From positions 29,724,589 through 29,788,588 of the forward strand of contig CM047813.1 of NCBI GenBank assembly GCA_026214975.1: 64,000 bases of DNA, given 5' to 3'. Below the pieces are notes generated by a model. The model searched no databases. It was not told the DNA's origin and saw only the letters and a program-made list of their open reading frames with translations. The first letter of the stretch is position 1, and the number at the start of each line of letters is the position of its first letter. The position numbers were made by a program, and so were the translations under genes. This document shows positions 31,221 through 43,840 of the stretch, in pieces. The stretch is from Gentiana macrophylla (taxonomy: Eukaryota > Streptophyta > Magnoliopsida > Gentianales > Gentianaceae).

Positions 31221-34200
31221 TCTTTATACTATATACATGTTTATCTACTGCCTCATTATCTTACTAAATTAAGAGATTTATACTAATTGAATCTAAGATG
31301 AATTTGTCCAAAATGTTGTACAAAAGGAAGTTAAAAAAACACAATATCCAAAATGAGCAAAGAAAAAACGGCGCAACAAGATAAAAACTGTTATGGGAGC
31401 CAAGAGGAAACGGAAAGGTGATGAAATAAGTGTAGTGAATAGAAATAGTATATGAATTAGGTTTAAGGTAGAAATTGGGATGGACGACAAAAAAATCGTA
31501 CCGAAATATCAAATTTTTCATAATTTTTCGTTGTTTCAATTTATTTAAACGGTATAGAAATAAAAATATGCTAATATGACAAAGCAGCAACGTCGCCATA
31601 GGATCCAAAATGTAAAAAGAATCAAGGAAAAAAAATATCGATTTGAGGTCATATACACCCTAAAGTTTATATCATATATAGTTTTGATTATTTCTTTAGT
31701 GAAATCGCATTTTTTGAACACATATGTAAATGAAAAAATGAATCCATTGACGATGATCATAATCTGAAAAATATAAAATCAAAGTTCCTTGAAGCGAACG
31801 AGTTAGAACATGATAACACTCGGAATGTTATGGAGTCAACGGAAAAACAAAAAGATTCAGCATCAAACACGAATGATGTCAATGGTACATTACAAACATC
31901 ATTCAATATATAACTCAGGTCTTCTTCATTCTCAACTTCAAATAAATCTTAGGATAAAAAACAAATAAGTATATGCTGAAATGACTAAGCAACAAACATA
32001 GCATAACATTCAAAATTTAAGCGTTGAACATTCCATCTGAATCTAATAAATTAATAGTTCCAAAAACAAAAATCTACGTCTTATTTTTTTTATAATGATG
32101 TGAATATTGCATGTTTGTTTTTAAATAATAAAGGTGTTTATGCACATAAGTAACATAACATAAGTATAATTGAAGTGTCAGAAACTGTAAAAGGTACTTG
32201 TAGTTTGTGATCTGGACTTTTTGTAAAATTGATACATAACATAATACCTTAATGTTTTAGTCCTACATTGTTATTTGCAAGCTACTACACAATAGACCTT
32301 GGATCCTCTGATGTCTTACCATTGTTGTAATGGTTGTTGCGCCTTGTAAAAATAGCAAATTCTTGTTTGTTTTTTTTTCTTCTAATTTTCAGATTAAACA
32401 ATTACCCTTACACCCCTCCCCCTTACCATAGCATGTGCTGTGATGTAATACTACAACAGAGGATCTCATCTCCTACACAATAACATGGTATCTTGTATTC
32501 CATAAATGAATGATGGTTAGAGTGGTGATTCTAAAATGCAATTTAAATTACATAAGTAGGTAGAATGTTGAATTTGATAGATAAATTCACTATTGACTAA
32601 CGACTAAAATCTCAGGACCAAGGAAAATAAGTGATAAAAGTCATTTCTCAGAGCTTAAATGACTATAATGAATTGTGACGGTAAGGTACTAAGTACATTT
32701 ATAAAGGTCATGATCGTGTTGTAGTTTATATTTCCTATGAAGAAGAGATCTCAAAACGTAATATGGGTACCTGCTCAGGAAGCAATGTGGAGAATATTTG
32801 AGTTTTATTTTAATGACATGAAACATGCCGTCATTTCTCTCCAACTTCATCTCCACGGTGTGTTTCATATTGGAAGAATCAAAATCCTGAAAATCTTGTC
32901 TGAAATGACTTTGCTTCAAAAACAATGCTCACATAATTTTTTACCTTAACCAAACACAGAAAAAGGCCAAAAAAACATTTGTATAGGGAAATTCCAAAAA
33001 ATTTTGTGTGAATGAGCTCACAAAAGTATTGGAAACAGAGAAAACGTAAAGTTGTTATTGGCCACATAAATGGAGCAAATCCAACTGAAGGAGAAATGTA
33101 TTATCATTGCTACTCAATCATGTTAGAGGAGCAACATCGTTTGAAGATTTACTAAAAATAAACAACCATAAATGCAATAGTTGTAAAGAAGCTGTGGAAT
33201 TTAAAATTTTGAGCCTCTACTACGTCGTATCTGTCAACTTTGGGATATATATTGGGAACGAATGTTAGAAAATTTTATATGAGTCTCTACAAAGTTAACA
33301 ACTTTGATGATGAATAAAAATACGAGTCTCTACAAAGATAACAACTTTGATGGTCCATGAGCTACTTTCTAGAAAGTAAGGGTAAAGACTTTAACTACTA
33401 TTACTTGCCAAGTCTACAAGAAGATAACATCATTACAATGAATCTACCAAAAAAGATCTGTGATGAATTATAAATAGATATTCATCAAGAAAATTTTGAA
33501 GCGGAGTTAAAACTTAATTATGAAAAACAAAGTTGTAAACAGGGGAAAAAGTAAGGTGTTTTTCAGTGATGGTCCTGGTGGGCACAAGAAAACATATTTA
33601 TACAGAGAGCATTGCTAGCAAATTTAAGAAAAAGACATAAGATAGCTATAACAAGAGCTACATTAGGAGTTACTGCAGGAATTATGTCTGGTGGGCAAAC
33701 AACTCACGCTTTAAAAGTCCAATTAATTCAAATGATACAAGCATGTGCAATTATCACAGCAAAGTGGAATGTAGAATGTAGAATTACTGAAGATTGCTTG
33801 ACAAAAGCTTAAAGGACATCATGAAACGTTATGCCGTATTTGGAGGAAATGTGGTTGTATTTGGAGGAGATTTTAGGTAAGTACTTCATGTTGTACCAAA
33901 AGGCACAATACTAGATATAATAGAGGCAAGCTTGGTGAAGTCATACATGTAACTGATAATGGAAAAAATATCACTGACTAAAAATATGATAGCAAGAAGA
34001 GATATACAATTCATCGAATTTTTATTTTGGGTGGGCTGTTGAGAAGAACCAATAATAAACTCTTAAGGGAAGTTACAATTACTTAAAGAAATAGTCGTTG
34101 AATATTATGAAAATAATGATGAGCATTCAGAATCGTTTGATCAATTGCATATTATCTTCCTTAAAAGAGAAGACATATTTAGCATAGGGTAGAGCATTGT

Positions 34201-34372
34201 TTCACTGAGGAACTAAATCGATATCATTTTTTAATAAATATTATTTATCATAGTATAATTAATGTATGAACATGTACTTGATGAATATGTAATACTAAAT
34301 TGTATTGTTAATTTTTCAATTTTACTAACTCCATTTAAATGAAACACGTGCAACGCACGTGCATTTTGCTAG
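31221..34372 (+). mobile_element. Decayed Helitron with Rep/helicase relics
   Basis: The 3' end is certain: the hairpin CACGTGC/GCACGTG at 34345-34361, then CTAG at 34369-34372, followed by a T. The proposed 5' end is TCTTTATACTATATACATG at 31221, matching the usual TC...CTATA start, although the base before it is G instead of A. Inside are a basic N-terminal frame (MTKQQRRHRIQNVKRIKE at 31576), the domain linking Rep and helicase, and a PIF1-type helicase, all broken by stops. The length is short for an autonomous Helitron, so internal deletions are likely. Confidence 0.65.
32737..34000 (+). pseudogene. Helitron helicase (Rep/PIF1-type) pseudogene
   Basis: At 32764 the frame reads WVPAQEAMWRIFEFYFNDMK then ISLQLHLHG, matching the E-A-x-W-R-I-F-x-F step of plant Helitron proteins. 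At 33015-33110, KRKVVIGHINGANPTEGEMY matches the I-G-R-I...P-x-x-G-E-x-F/Y-Y segment. At 33559-33715 the PIF1 helicase Walker A region is visible (DGPGG then K-T-Y-x-Y-R), broken by a base change and slip, followed by ALLANLRKR, ITRATLGVTAGIMSGGQTTH. At 33845 NVVVFGGDFR marks the region after Walker B. Many stops and frameshifts: non-functional. Confidence 0.85.
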
Positions 34373-35253
34373 TGTAATAAAAACTCGAAGTTGGACCATT
34401 ATCACCTGTGCTTTTGATGTAATCCACTTGCAACGAAGATCGTTTAGAACTGCCATACTTATAAAGACATCATACCCACACATTCCATGGCGTTCTGGGA
34501 AGCACTCTTCACTCAACTGAAGAGTCCAAACCAGGCCATGTCTTTCTGATCCTCCATTATAATGATATTGTGCAGCTCTTACACATCTCATTGTTGGAAT
34601 CTTCGTGGAAGCAATCTCACGATTACCGCAAGGAGTATAAAGCGAGAAGATTCATGGACAGCAAACCGAACATGAAACTCTCTTCATACCGAGGTCCATA
34701 ATTTGGATGATATGTGTTTGATTTTCCCACATCGGGTTTGCCAAGCTCATGTTTTAATGAGGCAGGACTACGCTTCAACGGCTTCATCTACTTTCTTTGG
34801 CATGAAGGGAGTGTCATGATATATCATCGTATGAACCTTCACATATGATTCATAAACAAATAAAAAGTTCCGTTTATTAAAAGAACAGTTCATAATTTTC
34901 AGCATTTAATGAGATATGCATATGTTCCAAAGGTAGGTATGACTTATGAGTGCTGCATTCTGCATATGGTTCTTAGTAAGGTATGGTATACACGCATCGA
35001 GTGCCTAAAGAAAGGCCCTTGGCCATTAGTACCCGCCTATGGGTTATAATAGTAGGCACAAGGCCAAGTCGGTCAATATCTGCCTATGGGTCCAGAGTGA
35101 TAGGCACCCAAGTCAACATCTGTACACTCTGTGTTAGGTAATAATTAACATGTCATATTACCCTCCTAATGATGGGAATACTTACATGGAGAGTGTATTT
35201 TGAGGTGAAGTGACTGATGAAATCCACTGCACATCTTAGTTTAATCCACACAC
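34373..35253. other. Flank between Helitron and Gypsy element; minus-strand open fragment
   Basis: On the minus strand 34591-34390 is open and reads MRCVRAAQYHYNGGSERHGL, ECFPERHGMCGYDVFISMAV. It is rich in conserved-looking residues and could be an exon fragment of a host gene, but I do not recognise it. It runs into the Helitron end, so it is at least truncated. 35020-35110 holds two similar GCCTATGGGT...TAGGCAC pieces. Confidence 0.35.
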
Positions 35254-36772
35254 TGTTCTCGGTGAAATTTATGGTTTTTATCGCATTATTAGAGAACAAT
35301 ATCTTTCGTATTTTAGTAATTTTTAGAGAAAATTATATGTTTAAGGCGTGAATGTGAATAATGGGGTTAGAAGTGTCAAAAGTGTAATTTGGGCGCTTTT
35401 ATGTGTTAAATTTATTGAATTATTATTATTTGGGGATGACTACATGTTTTCCATGTTTTATCTATTATGTAGGTGCTTAATTTGAGTGCATAAAGAGGAT
35501 AAATGAGGCTCAATTCGAATTACAAGAGATAAATATGGAATTGGCTTGAAGAAGAATGGATAACTATGAAGAAATCCGATCCTCGGATATTGGACGGGCG
35601 TCCACCGATCGATTTAGCGTCCAGGAGTGAATCAAGCGTCCATGAAGCGTCCCAGAGTCATATTTACATCTGAGTCTCCAGGCGTAATCGAGCGGCGTCA
35701 ACCCTCAGCTCGGCCCGACTCGAATAAGTTTTGCACTTTGGGTGGCGTCCACCCCTTGGGACGGGCGTCCATGCCGTTTGACCTAGCCGCCTCGAGAATT
35801 CTATAAATAGGCGTGTTATTTCAACCCTAACGGACACACCATACAACGCGTATTCCACCTTTGGAGGAGCCGCACAAACCCTACTGAATTATGAGTTTCT
35901 TCCTTCAACCATATCTTGGATCATCGCAAGCATGCAAGGCTAAGCACATCGCGGTGAAACAGCGGGATGAAACCACATCAACGTCATCACAACCATGATT
36001 AGTTAGTTTTATTTTTATTTATGATTCGAGCATCGTTTTATTTATCGATTGATTTTGGATTGATTGCTAAGCGTTTTATTAGATAGGAATGTCAATGAAA
36101 CCATATGTTGCTTTGAATTTATATGGAAATATGATTCAATAGTAGAGTTTTTCAATCGACACGATTAATGTTATTTTGAGGAATCATGTGATGTTAATTG
36201 GGTTGTTTAATTTGGAAACGAGTTAATGATCTTGTGTTGAACGTGAAATTGTTTTGCTTGGAAAAGGAAACAAGAACCACAGAATTCGATTTAAAGGAAT
36301 TTAGTCGAATTGTGATTGATCATACCAATAAATCGTGTTTAGATCATAAGAATGGTTGTGTGATGGTTGTGTGGTGTATCCTTGTTGTTTTACCGTCCTT
36401 TTAAGTATCTCGTAAACAAATTAGTTCGTATTGATTGTTATTATTACGTTTAGTTACTTCCGGGATTTTAGTGTGTTTTGCATATTTTACATTTCAGCCG
36501 ACGTACTTGGGCGCTCGTCAGTCGTGAACGCCGTCGATTTCTAAGTTCTTTTTCTATTTTACGTGATTTTACCCAATGTTCTTCGTTTTTTTACATTGTA
36601 GATAGTATAAACCTTAGTTTTAAGTAATAGTTCGTGACATAACCGACTTAGGAGTTATATCTTAATCGATAACTTTACGATTCCCTTAGGACGACTCGGC
36701 AACATCCTTTACTCGTGCACTTATACTTGGGGTGTTCGATAATATAAATTTAAAACACGTTTTTAACGAACA
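35254..36772 (+). repeat. 5' LTR of the Gypsy element
   Basis: 1519 bp. A promoter-like TCTATAAATAGG lies at about 35800. GGCGTCC/GGACGGGCGTCC motifs cluster at 35590-35775. The AT-rich second half (36001-36420) is almost identical to the 3' LTR, whereas the GC-rich part differs by many small indels. Confidence 0.95.
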
Positions 36773-36779
36773 AGTTTTT

Positions 36780-36794
36780 AGGCGCCGTTGCGGG
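36780..36794 (+). other. Primer-binding site (tRNA-Asp type)
   Basis: AGGCGCCGTTGCGGG starts 8 bases after the LTR end and matches the TGGCGCCGTTGCCGGGG class used by many plant Gypsy elements, with one substitution and one missing C. Confidence 0.75.
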
Positions 36795-37361
36795 AATCGT
36801 AACGGTTGTCGATTCTTCGTAGGTATAGTTTCTCTAGTTAGTAACTTTCTTAGGTTTTAGATTAGTTTTGTTTTCCTTAGTCTCGGTTTGTTTATCTTAC
36901 GCTTCCTGTTGTTTTTCGCTCGACCCTCGTTTTTGACTTTTGAACGAGCGTCCAATCATCTGAGACGCCCGTTCATTCGAAAAAATTCCTTTTTATCTGT
37001 TTAAGCGATCGAGCGAGCGTCTGCCTCTCCAAACGCCCGTTTGTTTAGTAAAAACCTCTGAATCGCTTTTAGTATACCAGGCATTTAGCGTCTATTGAAC
37101 CAGGCGCCCGTCCGGGAACTTCCTGAGCAGGCGCTCGTTCACGATTACGACGCCCGTTCGTCTATCCTTCTTGTTCTTCTCCTTTCTTCTCTTAGCTTGT
37201 ATTCCAAGTTAACTCTTCTCACAACTTTGACTTTTAGTCGGTGTTGACCTCTCTGTTGTCCTCCTGGTTTATGCAAACCGAAGCAAGAAGGGACCTCTCT
37301 CTTTGATCCAGAACAGGAACGGTCCATCCTAAGAAGAAGGCTTTTTCCCGATCTAGACATC

Positions 37362-38400
37362 ATGGTGACCAAGTTCAAAATCCGAATCTAGTTCCTCCTA
37401 ATCCACCTCCCAAATCAAAATCCAGGACCTCAAGCTCACCGAATCGACTCCTTCAACAAATACAGATTGTTACAACAACAACGAGAATCGACAAGTCGGG
37501 CTCTGAGACCAATTGCAACAACTCCATCAAGCCCGCCAAGCCCGGCTAAATCAAGACCCCTATGCCCCTTATCTTAACCAAGACTTCTGGAGGGGCATGA
37601 GACTGTTCGACCTCCGGATATGGGGCAAGTACATTTCGATCTCAAGAATGGAGTGGTTGGACCGGTCCAAAATAGCTCTTTTCACGGCCTTTGCTCAAGA
37701 AGATCCTCGTGACTTCTTGTCCACTTTTGTTCAAATTTGCGAAGCGAGCCATTATCCGGGTGTTGATTACGAGATTGTTAAGTGAAACTTTTCCCGCTTG
37801 CTTTAAAGGTGAAGCAAGCAGATGGTTCAAATCCTTACCCCATCACTCTCCATACCTGGCCGATGTTAAAAGAGCCTTCGCTCTGAAAATTCGTTTCACC
37901 CGGAACGATAATGGGCCTTAAACGTGATATAGCTAATTTTGAGCAATTAGAAGGAGAAAGCGTGGGAAAGTCACGGGAAAGGTTGAATTTGTTAATGAGG
38001 AAATGCCCTAACCATGGATACACTCGACATGAACTCCTAGAATTATTCTATCGGGTGTTACTCAACCCAATAGAGATTATCTAGATTCCACGGCTCATGG
38101 ATCTTTTAGGAGGAGGAGATGATCTTTGCTTATAGGGTAGTGAAACAATTGCCAAGAACAACATGTGGTCAACCTCTGGAGGAAGACCCATGTTGAGGAA
38201 GATAAGAGGAAATCATTGCAAGCGATCCCGTGACACGAAGTTGGTTGCTCAAGTGGAAATGATAAACCAACAGATGGCTAATTTACAAATGCGACAGCGA
38301 GAAAAGGATCGTGGATATGAGTCTTACGGGGAGCGCAGCGAGCAATGAGAACGGAGATGAAGTGAATGCGATAGGCAACGAGAATCAAACTTTTACGTAA
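37362..38400 (+). pseudogene. Gypsy gag region
   Basis: Fragments read DPRDFLSTFVQICEAS then, one frame away, SETFPACFKGEASRWFKSLP, then ENxGLKRDIANFEQLEGES-like and RERLNLLMRKCPNHG. This is the retrotransposon gag (capsid) fold pattern with its F...F.L.G.A..W.. step. Frames change at least four times, so no intact protein is encoded as written. Confidence 0.8.
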
Positions 38401-39370
38401 TTTCAATCAAAATTACGGTCAATCAAGCTATAATCCAAACCGTAACTTTTAAAAATCCATGAAAGCGATTTACTATCGCCACCTGGCGCATCAATTCAAC
38501 GAGTCCTTCAACTCCAACAATCAAAAGCCCCAAGGCAATTGGGCTCAAGCGCCAAAATCCACGGCCCACCTCTATCTCTCAAAAGAAATTCGATGAGCTA
38601 GTAGATATGGTGCAAGCACTAGCCACCGGTCAAAAGCGATAGAGAGCAGATTGGCCGAGATGGTGATCAACAAGCAAGCGAGGCCCCAAGGAAGACGCGC
38701 TAGTTATCTGAGATAAAAATCCTAAGGCGAAAGTCGATTGCACAGTAATGCCATCACACACCAGCGGTGGAATTATGGACAAGAGGAGGAGTTGAATGCG
38801 ATTACACTTAAAGCGGAAAGAAAGTTGGACCCGAAGGCGTCGGGAAGCTTGTAGCCCTCACGACGCCATGAGTTCGGGAGGGGATAAGCAAAGCAGAACA
38901 AATCTGAAGAGAGCGACGGTGGCGGAGTTTGAATGATAATGATTCCTCGAGGAAAGTGATGAGGATGTTGAAAAGAGTAGTCGAGATGGCCGAACCCACG
39001 ACTAAAAGAAAGTCGAAAAGTTTGTCGGATGGAAGGATAAGGAGGATGAAGCCATTAAAAATCAAATTCCAATCAATCATCCGAAAACCCTTCCTTATCC
39101 AAAGAAAGAAAAATGAGAATACTTTGAACTCGATAGAACTTACGATGGAGTGAGGAAAGGCGCTTAGAAAACCATGGTGACTATGCCTCTTGCCGAAGTG
39201 TTAAGCGAGATGCCTAAATGCTCCAAGTTTCTTAGGACGCTGCGAAATAAGAAGAAGGCGAAAGGAATGGCGGATGAAGTGCTAAGCGAAGAATGCTCGA
39301 CAATTTCTCGAGCATTGCAATAAAGCGTGGTGACCCGGACGACCTTCAATCTCTTGCATGATCGAAGGCC
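38401..39370 (+). other. Gag-to-protease linker of the Gypsy element, frame-broken
   Basis: Low-conservation region. Traces of a linker rich in Gln, Lys and Glu are seen, but frames shift repeatedly and no domain is identifiable. Confidence 0.5.
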
Positions 39371-39690
39371 GCACGTTCCACAATGTCTTATCGCGACTCT
39401 GGTGCCTCTGTTAATGTAATGCCTTTGAACATCTGCAAAAGTCTCGGGTTGGACAAAAGGCTAAGGAGGCGCCCGTCTCTCTTCGGTTGGTGGACAAATC
39501 TAGCCGTTTAGCGGCCGGTTGCGTTAACAATGTCCTTACCCATGTTAAACAATTGGTGTTTCCAACCGATCCCGGGTTATATTGGACTACCAATCGACAA
39601 GGAAATGCCCCGATCCTAGGCCGGCCTTTCTTGGACACATTTAACTTTACCATTGACTTCCTTACTGCGGCCAAATTACCTTGAGAATAG
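39371..39690 (+). pseudogene. Gypsy aspartic protease
   Basis: The catalytic segment DSGASVNVMPLNICKSLG is encoded at about 39396-39450, with a frame slip just before it. LRLVDKSSRLAAGCVNNVLT and APILGRPFLDTFNFTIDF follow from 39482. D-S/T-G-A and I-L-G-R-P-F-L are the hallmarks of Gypsy pepsin-like proteases. The enzyme would dimerise to cut the gag-pol polyprotein. Confidence 0.85.
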
Positions 39691-40699
39691 GAGACACTTC
39701 CATTTCCATCGAGCAAGGTAAAGTTACGAAGAATCCCCAATTCAGGGAATTTCATTCATTGAAGCAATTTATGGGGATGAATCGACCACGATGAAGAGCT
39801 CATGAGAGGCGAAGCCCTGGATGTCATAAATCACGAAGAAGAAGAAAACAAGCTGTTCAAGAGCAGTGTAGTCACTAGAGTAAATCTCAACAACTTGCGC
39901 ATCTGAGCCTATAAGTGAACAGAAAATTTAGGACATTCCAGGAATGAGCGGTGAGTGATCTGAAGGAGCTCAATCAGTGGACTTTAACCTTGCAGAAGAG
40001 GAAGTTTTAATGGGAAGTTGGGGTGAAATCGAATTGCGGAGAAGCTACCCATTGGGAGATGGATGATTGGGAGCGACTTGCCGATGAACTTGAAGAAGAA
40101 GAGCTTAAGAAGGTGATTGCACATTGCAAAGAAAAACGGCGGCGACAGGAGATTCCTTTTGATGGCGTGATTCAATACCTTTCGGGATTACACCCTGGGA
40201 GGATGAAGTGTTTTTCACCAACGGTCCAAACTCAAATGGAAAAGGTGGTCCGTTAAAATCTAGCATCGAGCAACCACACGTTGACTTAGAGTTGAAACAT
40301 TTGCCTTGGCATCTAAAATACATCTTTCTTAAAGACGGTGATAAGTTGCCCAATCATCTCATCTAAACTCGAGCACGAGCAAGAGGCAAAATTGATCAAA
40401 GTCTTTGGAGAAACATATCCTCGCGTTCGGATGGCGGTGGGCGATATCGGAGAATCGGCCCGGATGTATGCATGCATAAGATCCGAGCGGAGGAAGGAAA
40501 GCGAAAAAGGTCGACAACCGCAAAGAAGGCCAACCCGCACATGCAAGAGGTTGTTAAAAGGAGATCATCAAATGGCTTGATATGGGGATTATTTATGCCA
40601 TCGCCGACGATTGAGTGGGTTAGCCTACTCAAGTTGTGCCAAAGAAGGGGGATATTACCGTGAAAAAAATGAAAAAGGGAGGAAATTGCTTTACGCCTT
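39691..40699 (+). pseudogene. Pol region between protease and reverse transcriptase
   Basis: A partly open frame at 40023-40256 (WEMDDWERLADELEEEELKK...) and the region 40338-40663 (ISSKLEHEQEAKLI, MHKIRAEEG, PTMQEVVK-like) correspond to the segment before the RT palm, where Athila/Tat elements have 'SS.L...QE..L..VL...' and 'C.HRI..EEG.KP'. Frame slips are frequent. Confidence 0.65.
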
Positions 40700-41330
40700 G
40701 TGGTTATTATAAGGTCGCATTGATTATCGCAGATTGAGCGAAGTCAACGCAAAAGATCATTTCCTTACCGCTTCATTGACCAAACTAATTGAAAGGCGAG
40801 TGGTCACAAATATTATTGTTTTCTCGATGGATATTCGGGTACTTCCAGATAGCCATCGATCCTAATGACCAGGAAAGACCACGTTTACGTGTCCATCTCA
40901 GTACTTTTGCTTTTCGCAGAATGCCATTCGGCCTATGCAATGCACCCGCGACTTTTCAACGGTGCATGTTAGCCATTTTTACGGACTTGTAGAGCAATGC
41001 ATGGAGGTCTTTATGGATGACTTCTCAATCTACGGCGACGGCTTTGATGAGATCTTAAGGAATCTAGATATGGTACTCCAAATGATGTGTTGAAAAATTT
41101 GGTGCTTAAGCGGGAGAAATGCCATTTTCTAGTTGTGAAGGGATTGTTTTGGGACACAAGTTGTCCAAAGTGAAGGTATTCGGTGGATAGGGCTAAAGTA
41201 GAGGCCATTGAGAAAATGTCATATCCAAAGGCATTAAGGAGAGTGCGAGGATTCACAGGACATGTAAACTTCTATCGGCGTTTTATTAAAGATTTTTCGA
41301 CTATAGCAAAGCCGCTTATCCAACTCTCTT
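40700..41330 (+). pseudogene. Gypsy reverse transcriptase
   Basis: Segments in order: IDYRRLSEVNAKDHF (about 40720-40763), a degraded LDGY...FQIAIDPNDQE step, FAFRRMPFGLCNAPATFQRC (about 40909-40965), then EQCMEVFMDDFSIYGDGFDE (about 40992-41050), containing the catalytic D-D of the F-x-D-D box. GLCNAPATFQRCM and VFMDDFS are typical of Athila/Tat RT. At least five frame slips separate the pieces. Confidence 0.9.
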
Positions 41331-41429
41331 GAAAGAGGAAGTAGAGTTCGTTTTGATGATGCGTGTAAGGAAGCTTTCAAATGCTTAAAGGATAAGTTAA
41401 CGATGCCCCCATTTTGATCGCGCCCGATT

Positions 41430-42083
41430 GGACTAAACCTTTCGAACTCGTATGCGATGCCTCTAACTACGCTATATAAGCGCGATTCAGGGCAAAGAAT
41501 TGACAAAAGTTCGAGACCAATCTACTATGCGAGCCGAACTTTGAACCCGGCTCGGTGTAACTACACTACTACAGAGAAAGAATTCCTAGCAGTCGTTTTT
41601 GCTATGGATAAGTTTCGAAGTTACCTTCTTGGGTCTCGAGTCGTGGTTTGGACAGATCATGCAGCATTACGCTACCTCATGGAAAAAACAGATGCTAAAC
41701 CAAGGTTATTGAGATGGATTCTGATCCTACAGGAATTTGACCTTGAAATTAAGGATAAGAAGGGTAGCGAAAATGTTGTAGCTGATCACTTATCTCGCTT
41801 AGTGAACGAGGGTGACGAAAACACTAAAGAAATAGGCATTGACTTTCCAACTGAGCAATTAATGAGGCTAGAGAATGTGAGGCCGTGGTATGCTGATTAC
41901 GTCAATTACTTAGCGACTGGACATCTCGAAGAGATGACGTATCAGGAAAAGAAGAAGTTTTTCAGTGACTTGAAGTATCTCGTATGGGAGGATCCACATT
42001 TGTTTAAAGTCTGCAAAGACGGGTTGCTTAGAAGGTGTGTTCCGGAACATGAACAATCTGGATATCTTAGAGCAATGTCATAG
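41430..42083 (+). pseudogene. Gypsy RNase H and start of integrase (longest open frame of the element)
   Basis: An open frame from 41457 to 42083 encodes [75 protein letters not shown] and VVADHLSRL: the complete RT-linked RNase H domain with E, D and D-H positions in place. The frame then continues through a spacer into the integrase N-terminus ([17 protein letters not shown]) and stops by frame slip. This is the best-preserved coding segment. Confidence 0.9.
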
Positions 42084-43090
42084 TGGTCCTATTTGGTGGA
42101 CACTACGGAGCACCAAAGCTCATTGCGAAAATCCTTCAGTTTTGATTTCTTGGCCCACTCTGTTCAAAGACGCAGAAGCCTTTTGCAAAGGCTGTGATAG
42201 ATGTCAAAGAGTAGGGAGGCTCAGTAATAGGATGGAGATGCCTCTGAGGCCTATCTTGGAATGTGAAGTCTTCGACGTGTGGGGCATCGATTTCATGGGA
42301 CCTTTACCATCATCGTATGCGGTAATAAATATATCTGAGTCTGCGTTGACTATGTTTCCAAGTGGGTAGAGGCTATAGCCACCCAAACCAATGATCACAA
42401 AGTTGTAAAGAAATTCTTGCAAAGAATATCTTTACTAGATTTAGCTATCCTAGAGCCACTTATTAGTGATGAAGGTTCGCACTTCACGTAATGCACCACT
42501 AGATAAAATTCTTGAAAGATATGGTGTCAAGCATAAGATTGGTACACCATACCACCCCAAACCAGTGGCCAAGTTGAAGTAAGCAGCGAAGTCTAAAGTG
42601 GATTTTGGAGAAAACGGTGAATCGAATAGATCCAGCTGAGTCTGAAATTGGACGGCGCACTCTGGGCTTATCGTCTCAAGGCGTTCAGACCCCATGGGTA
42701 CGTCGCCCTTTCAAATGGTTTACGACAAGGCGTGCCATCTACCGGTCAGTGGAGCACAAAGCTTCTTGGGCTATTAAATACTTGAACTTCGATAGCCACT
42801 CTGTGGCGAGAAAAGATTATCGCAATCGCATGAGCTCGATGAATTCGGACTCATGGCCTACGAGCATAAAAGCGAGCAAGGAAAGAACGAAAGCGCTCCA
42901 TGATGCTAGAATAAGGGCGAGAGATTTCAAGGTAGGAGAGATGGCTTTACTTTACAACACCGGATTACATCTGTTTGCTTTGGCAAAGCTTAAGTCGAGA
43001 TGGTCGGACCGCTTTGAAATTGTCGAAGTTCATCCGGGAGGAGCGATTTCCTTGAAAGAATGCAGGTCAACCTTTTAAAGTGAGCGGTCA
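42037..43090 (+). pseudogene. Gypsy integrase
   Basis: The zinc-binding part reads SWPTLFKDAEAFCKGCDRCQ (C-x2-C present). The catalytic core starts ECEVFDVWGIDFMGPLPSSY (first catalytic Asp). After a slip come KWVEAIATQTNDHKVV-like and DEGSHFT-like traces, then YHPKTSGQVE-like sequence with broken frames near 42550. A C-terminal frame at 42800-43078 (AGEMALLYNTGLHLF-type) holds the usual 'vgd.VLL.nsrl..fpgKLkSrW.GPf.v' layout. Non-functional as written. Confidence 0.85.
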
Positions 43091-43827
43091 TAGATTGAAA
43101 AAGTATTTTGGCCAACCTTATGAAGTACACGAGGTCATATACTTTCAAAAGTTGGTTGGCGTGCTGATATCTTTGCATTATGATGAGATTCCATCCGACT
43201 TCTTTGCTTGAATGATGACATTCTCCCCTTAAAAAGCTTCGCCATAATTCCGAACCTATCATTCCGCCGGTGCCACGTGTAGGAAAAGTTGAGACGAAGG
43301 CGAAAGTCGATCTTTGTCTGGAAAGCCAAGTTAAAGAACTTGGTAGGGCACTTCACTTGTGGCGGTTGTGGTCAAACCTCGGTCCTTCCCTCTGATCCTG
43401 CTGATGAGGTGGCCGCGGTTAAACCAAAGTGGCCCGACCCGGGTTGACTTTGAGGATTGTGTCAAGCTAATGACATTAAAAGAGCGCTCTGGAGAGCAAC
43501 CTAGTTTTGTTTTATTTTTCGTTAGGTTAGTTAATTATAAAGTAGTACCTTGGTTGTTTGCGTGCGATGTTTATTCCGTTTACGTGCTGCTTGAATGTTT
43601 TGTCTGCTCATATACCCCTTGTACCCCGAGATTATATGGTATGTCGAGTGTTGCAGATACTTTTGAGCAGGTTCGCAAGCTTTTATGTCCAGTGTTGTCC
43701 GTTCAAGTTGTAGCGGTCCATTCATGCTCCAGCCTGACCTCTGCCAACTTTCATCTGACAACCACTGTTGCAACCAGCTAAGTTTCTTTTTCTTTTATTT
43801 GCACATTCTGAGGCCATAATGTGATTC
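43091..43827 (+). other. Post-integrase region of the Gypsy element
   Basis: An open frame (43359-43781) begins with sequence usual at the end of Athila/Tat pol and continues without a recognisable domain. No convincing envelope-like gene with signal peptide and transmembrane anchor could be shown. Confidence 0.5.
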
Positions 43828-43840
43828 AAGTGTGGGGGAG
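43828..43840 (+). other. First polypurine tract copy
   Basis: AAGTGTGGGGGAG, identical to the tract immediately before the 3' LTR, but 0.97 kb upstream of it. Confidence 0.8.

Noticed and set aside
36198..36404. 68-codon open frame, repeated at 45758-45964
   Set aside because: It lies inside both LTRs of the Gypsy element and is conserved only because the LTRs are copies of each other.
43359..43781. Envelope-like gene of the Gypsy element
   Set aside because: The frame has no credible signal peptide, cleavage site or membrane anchor and begins within the pol tail.
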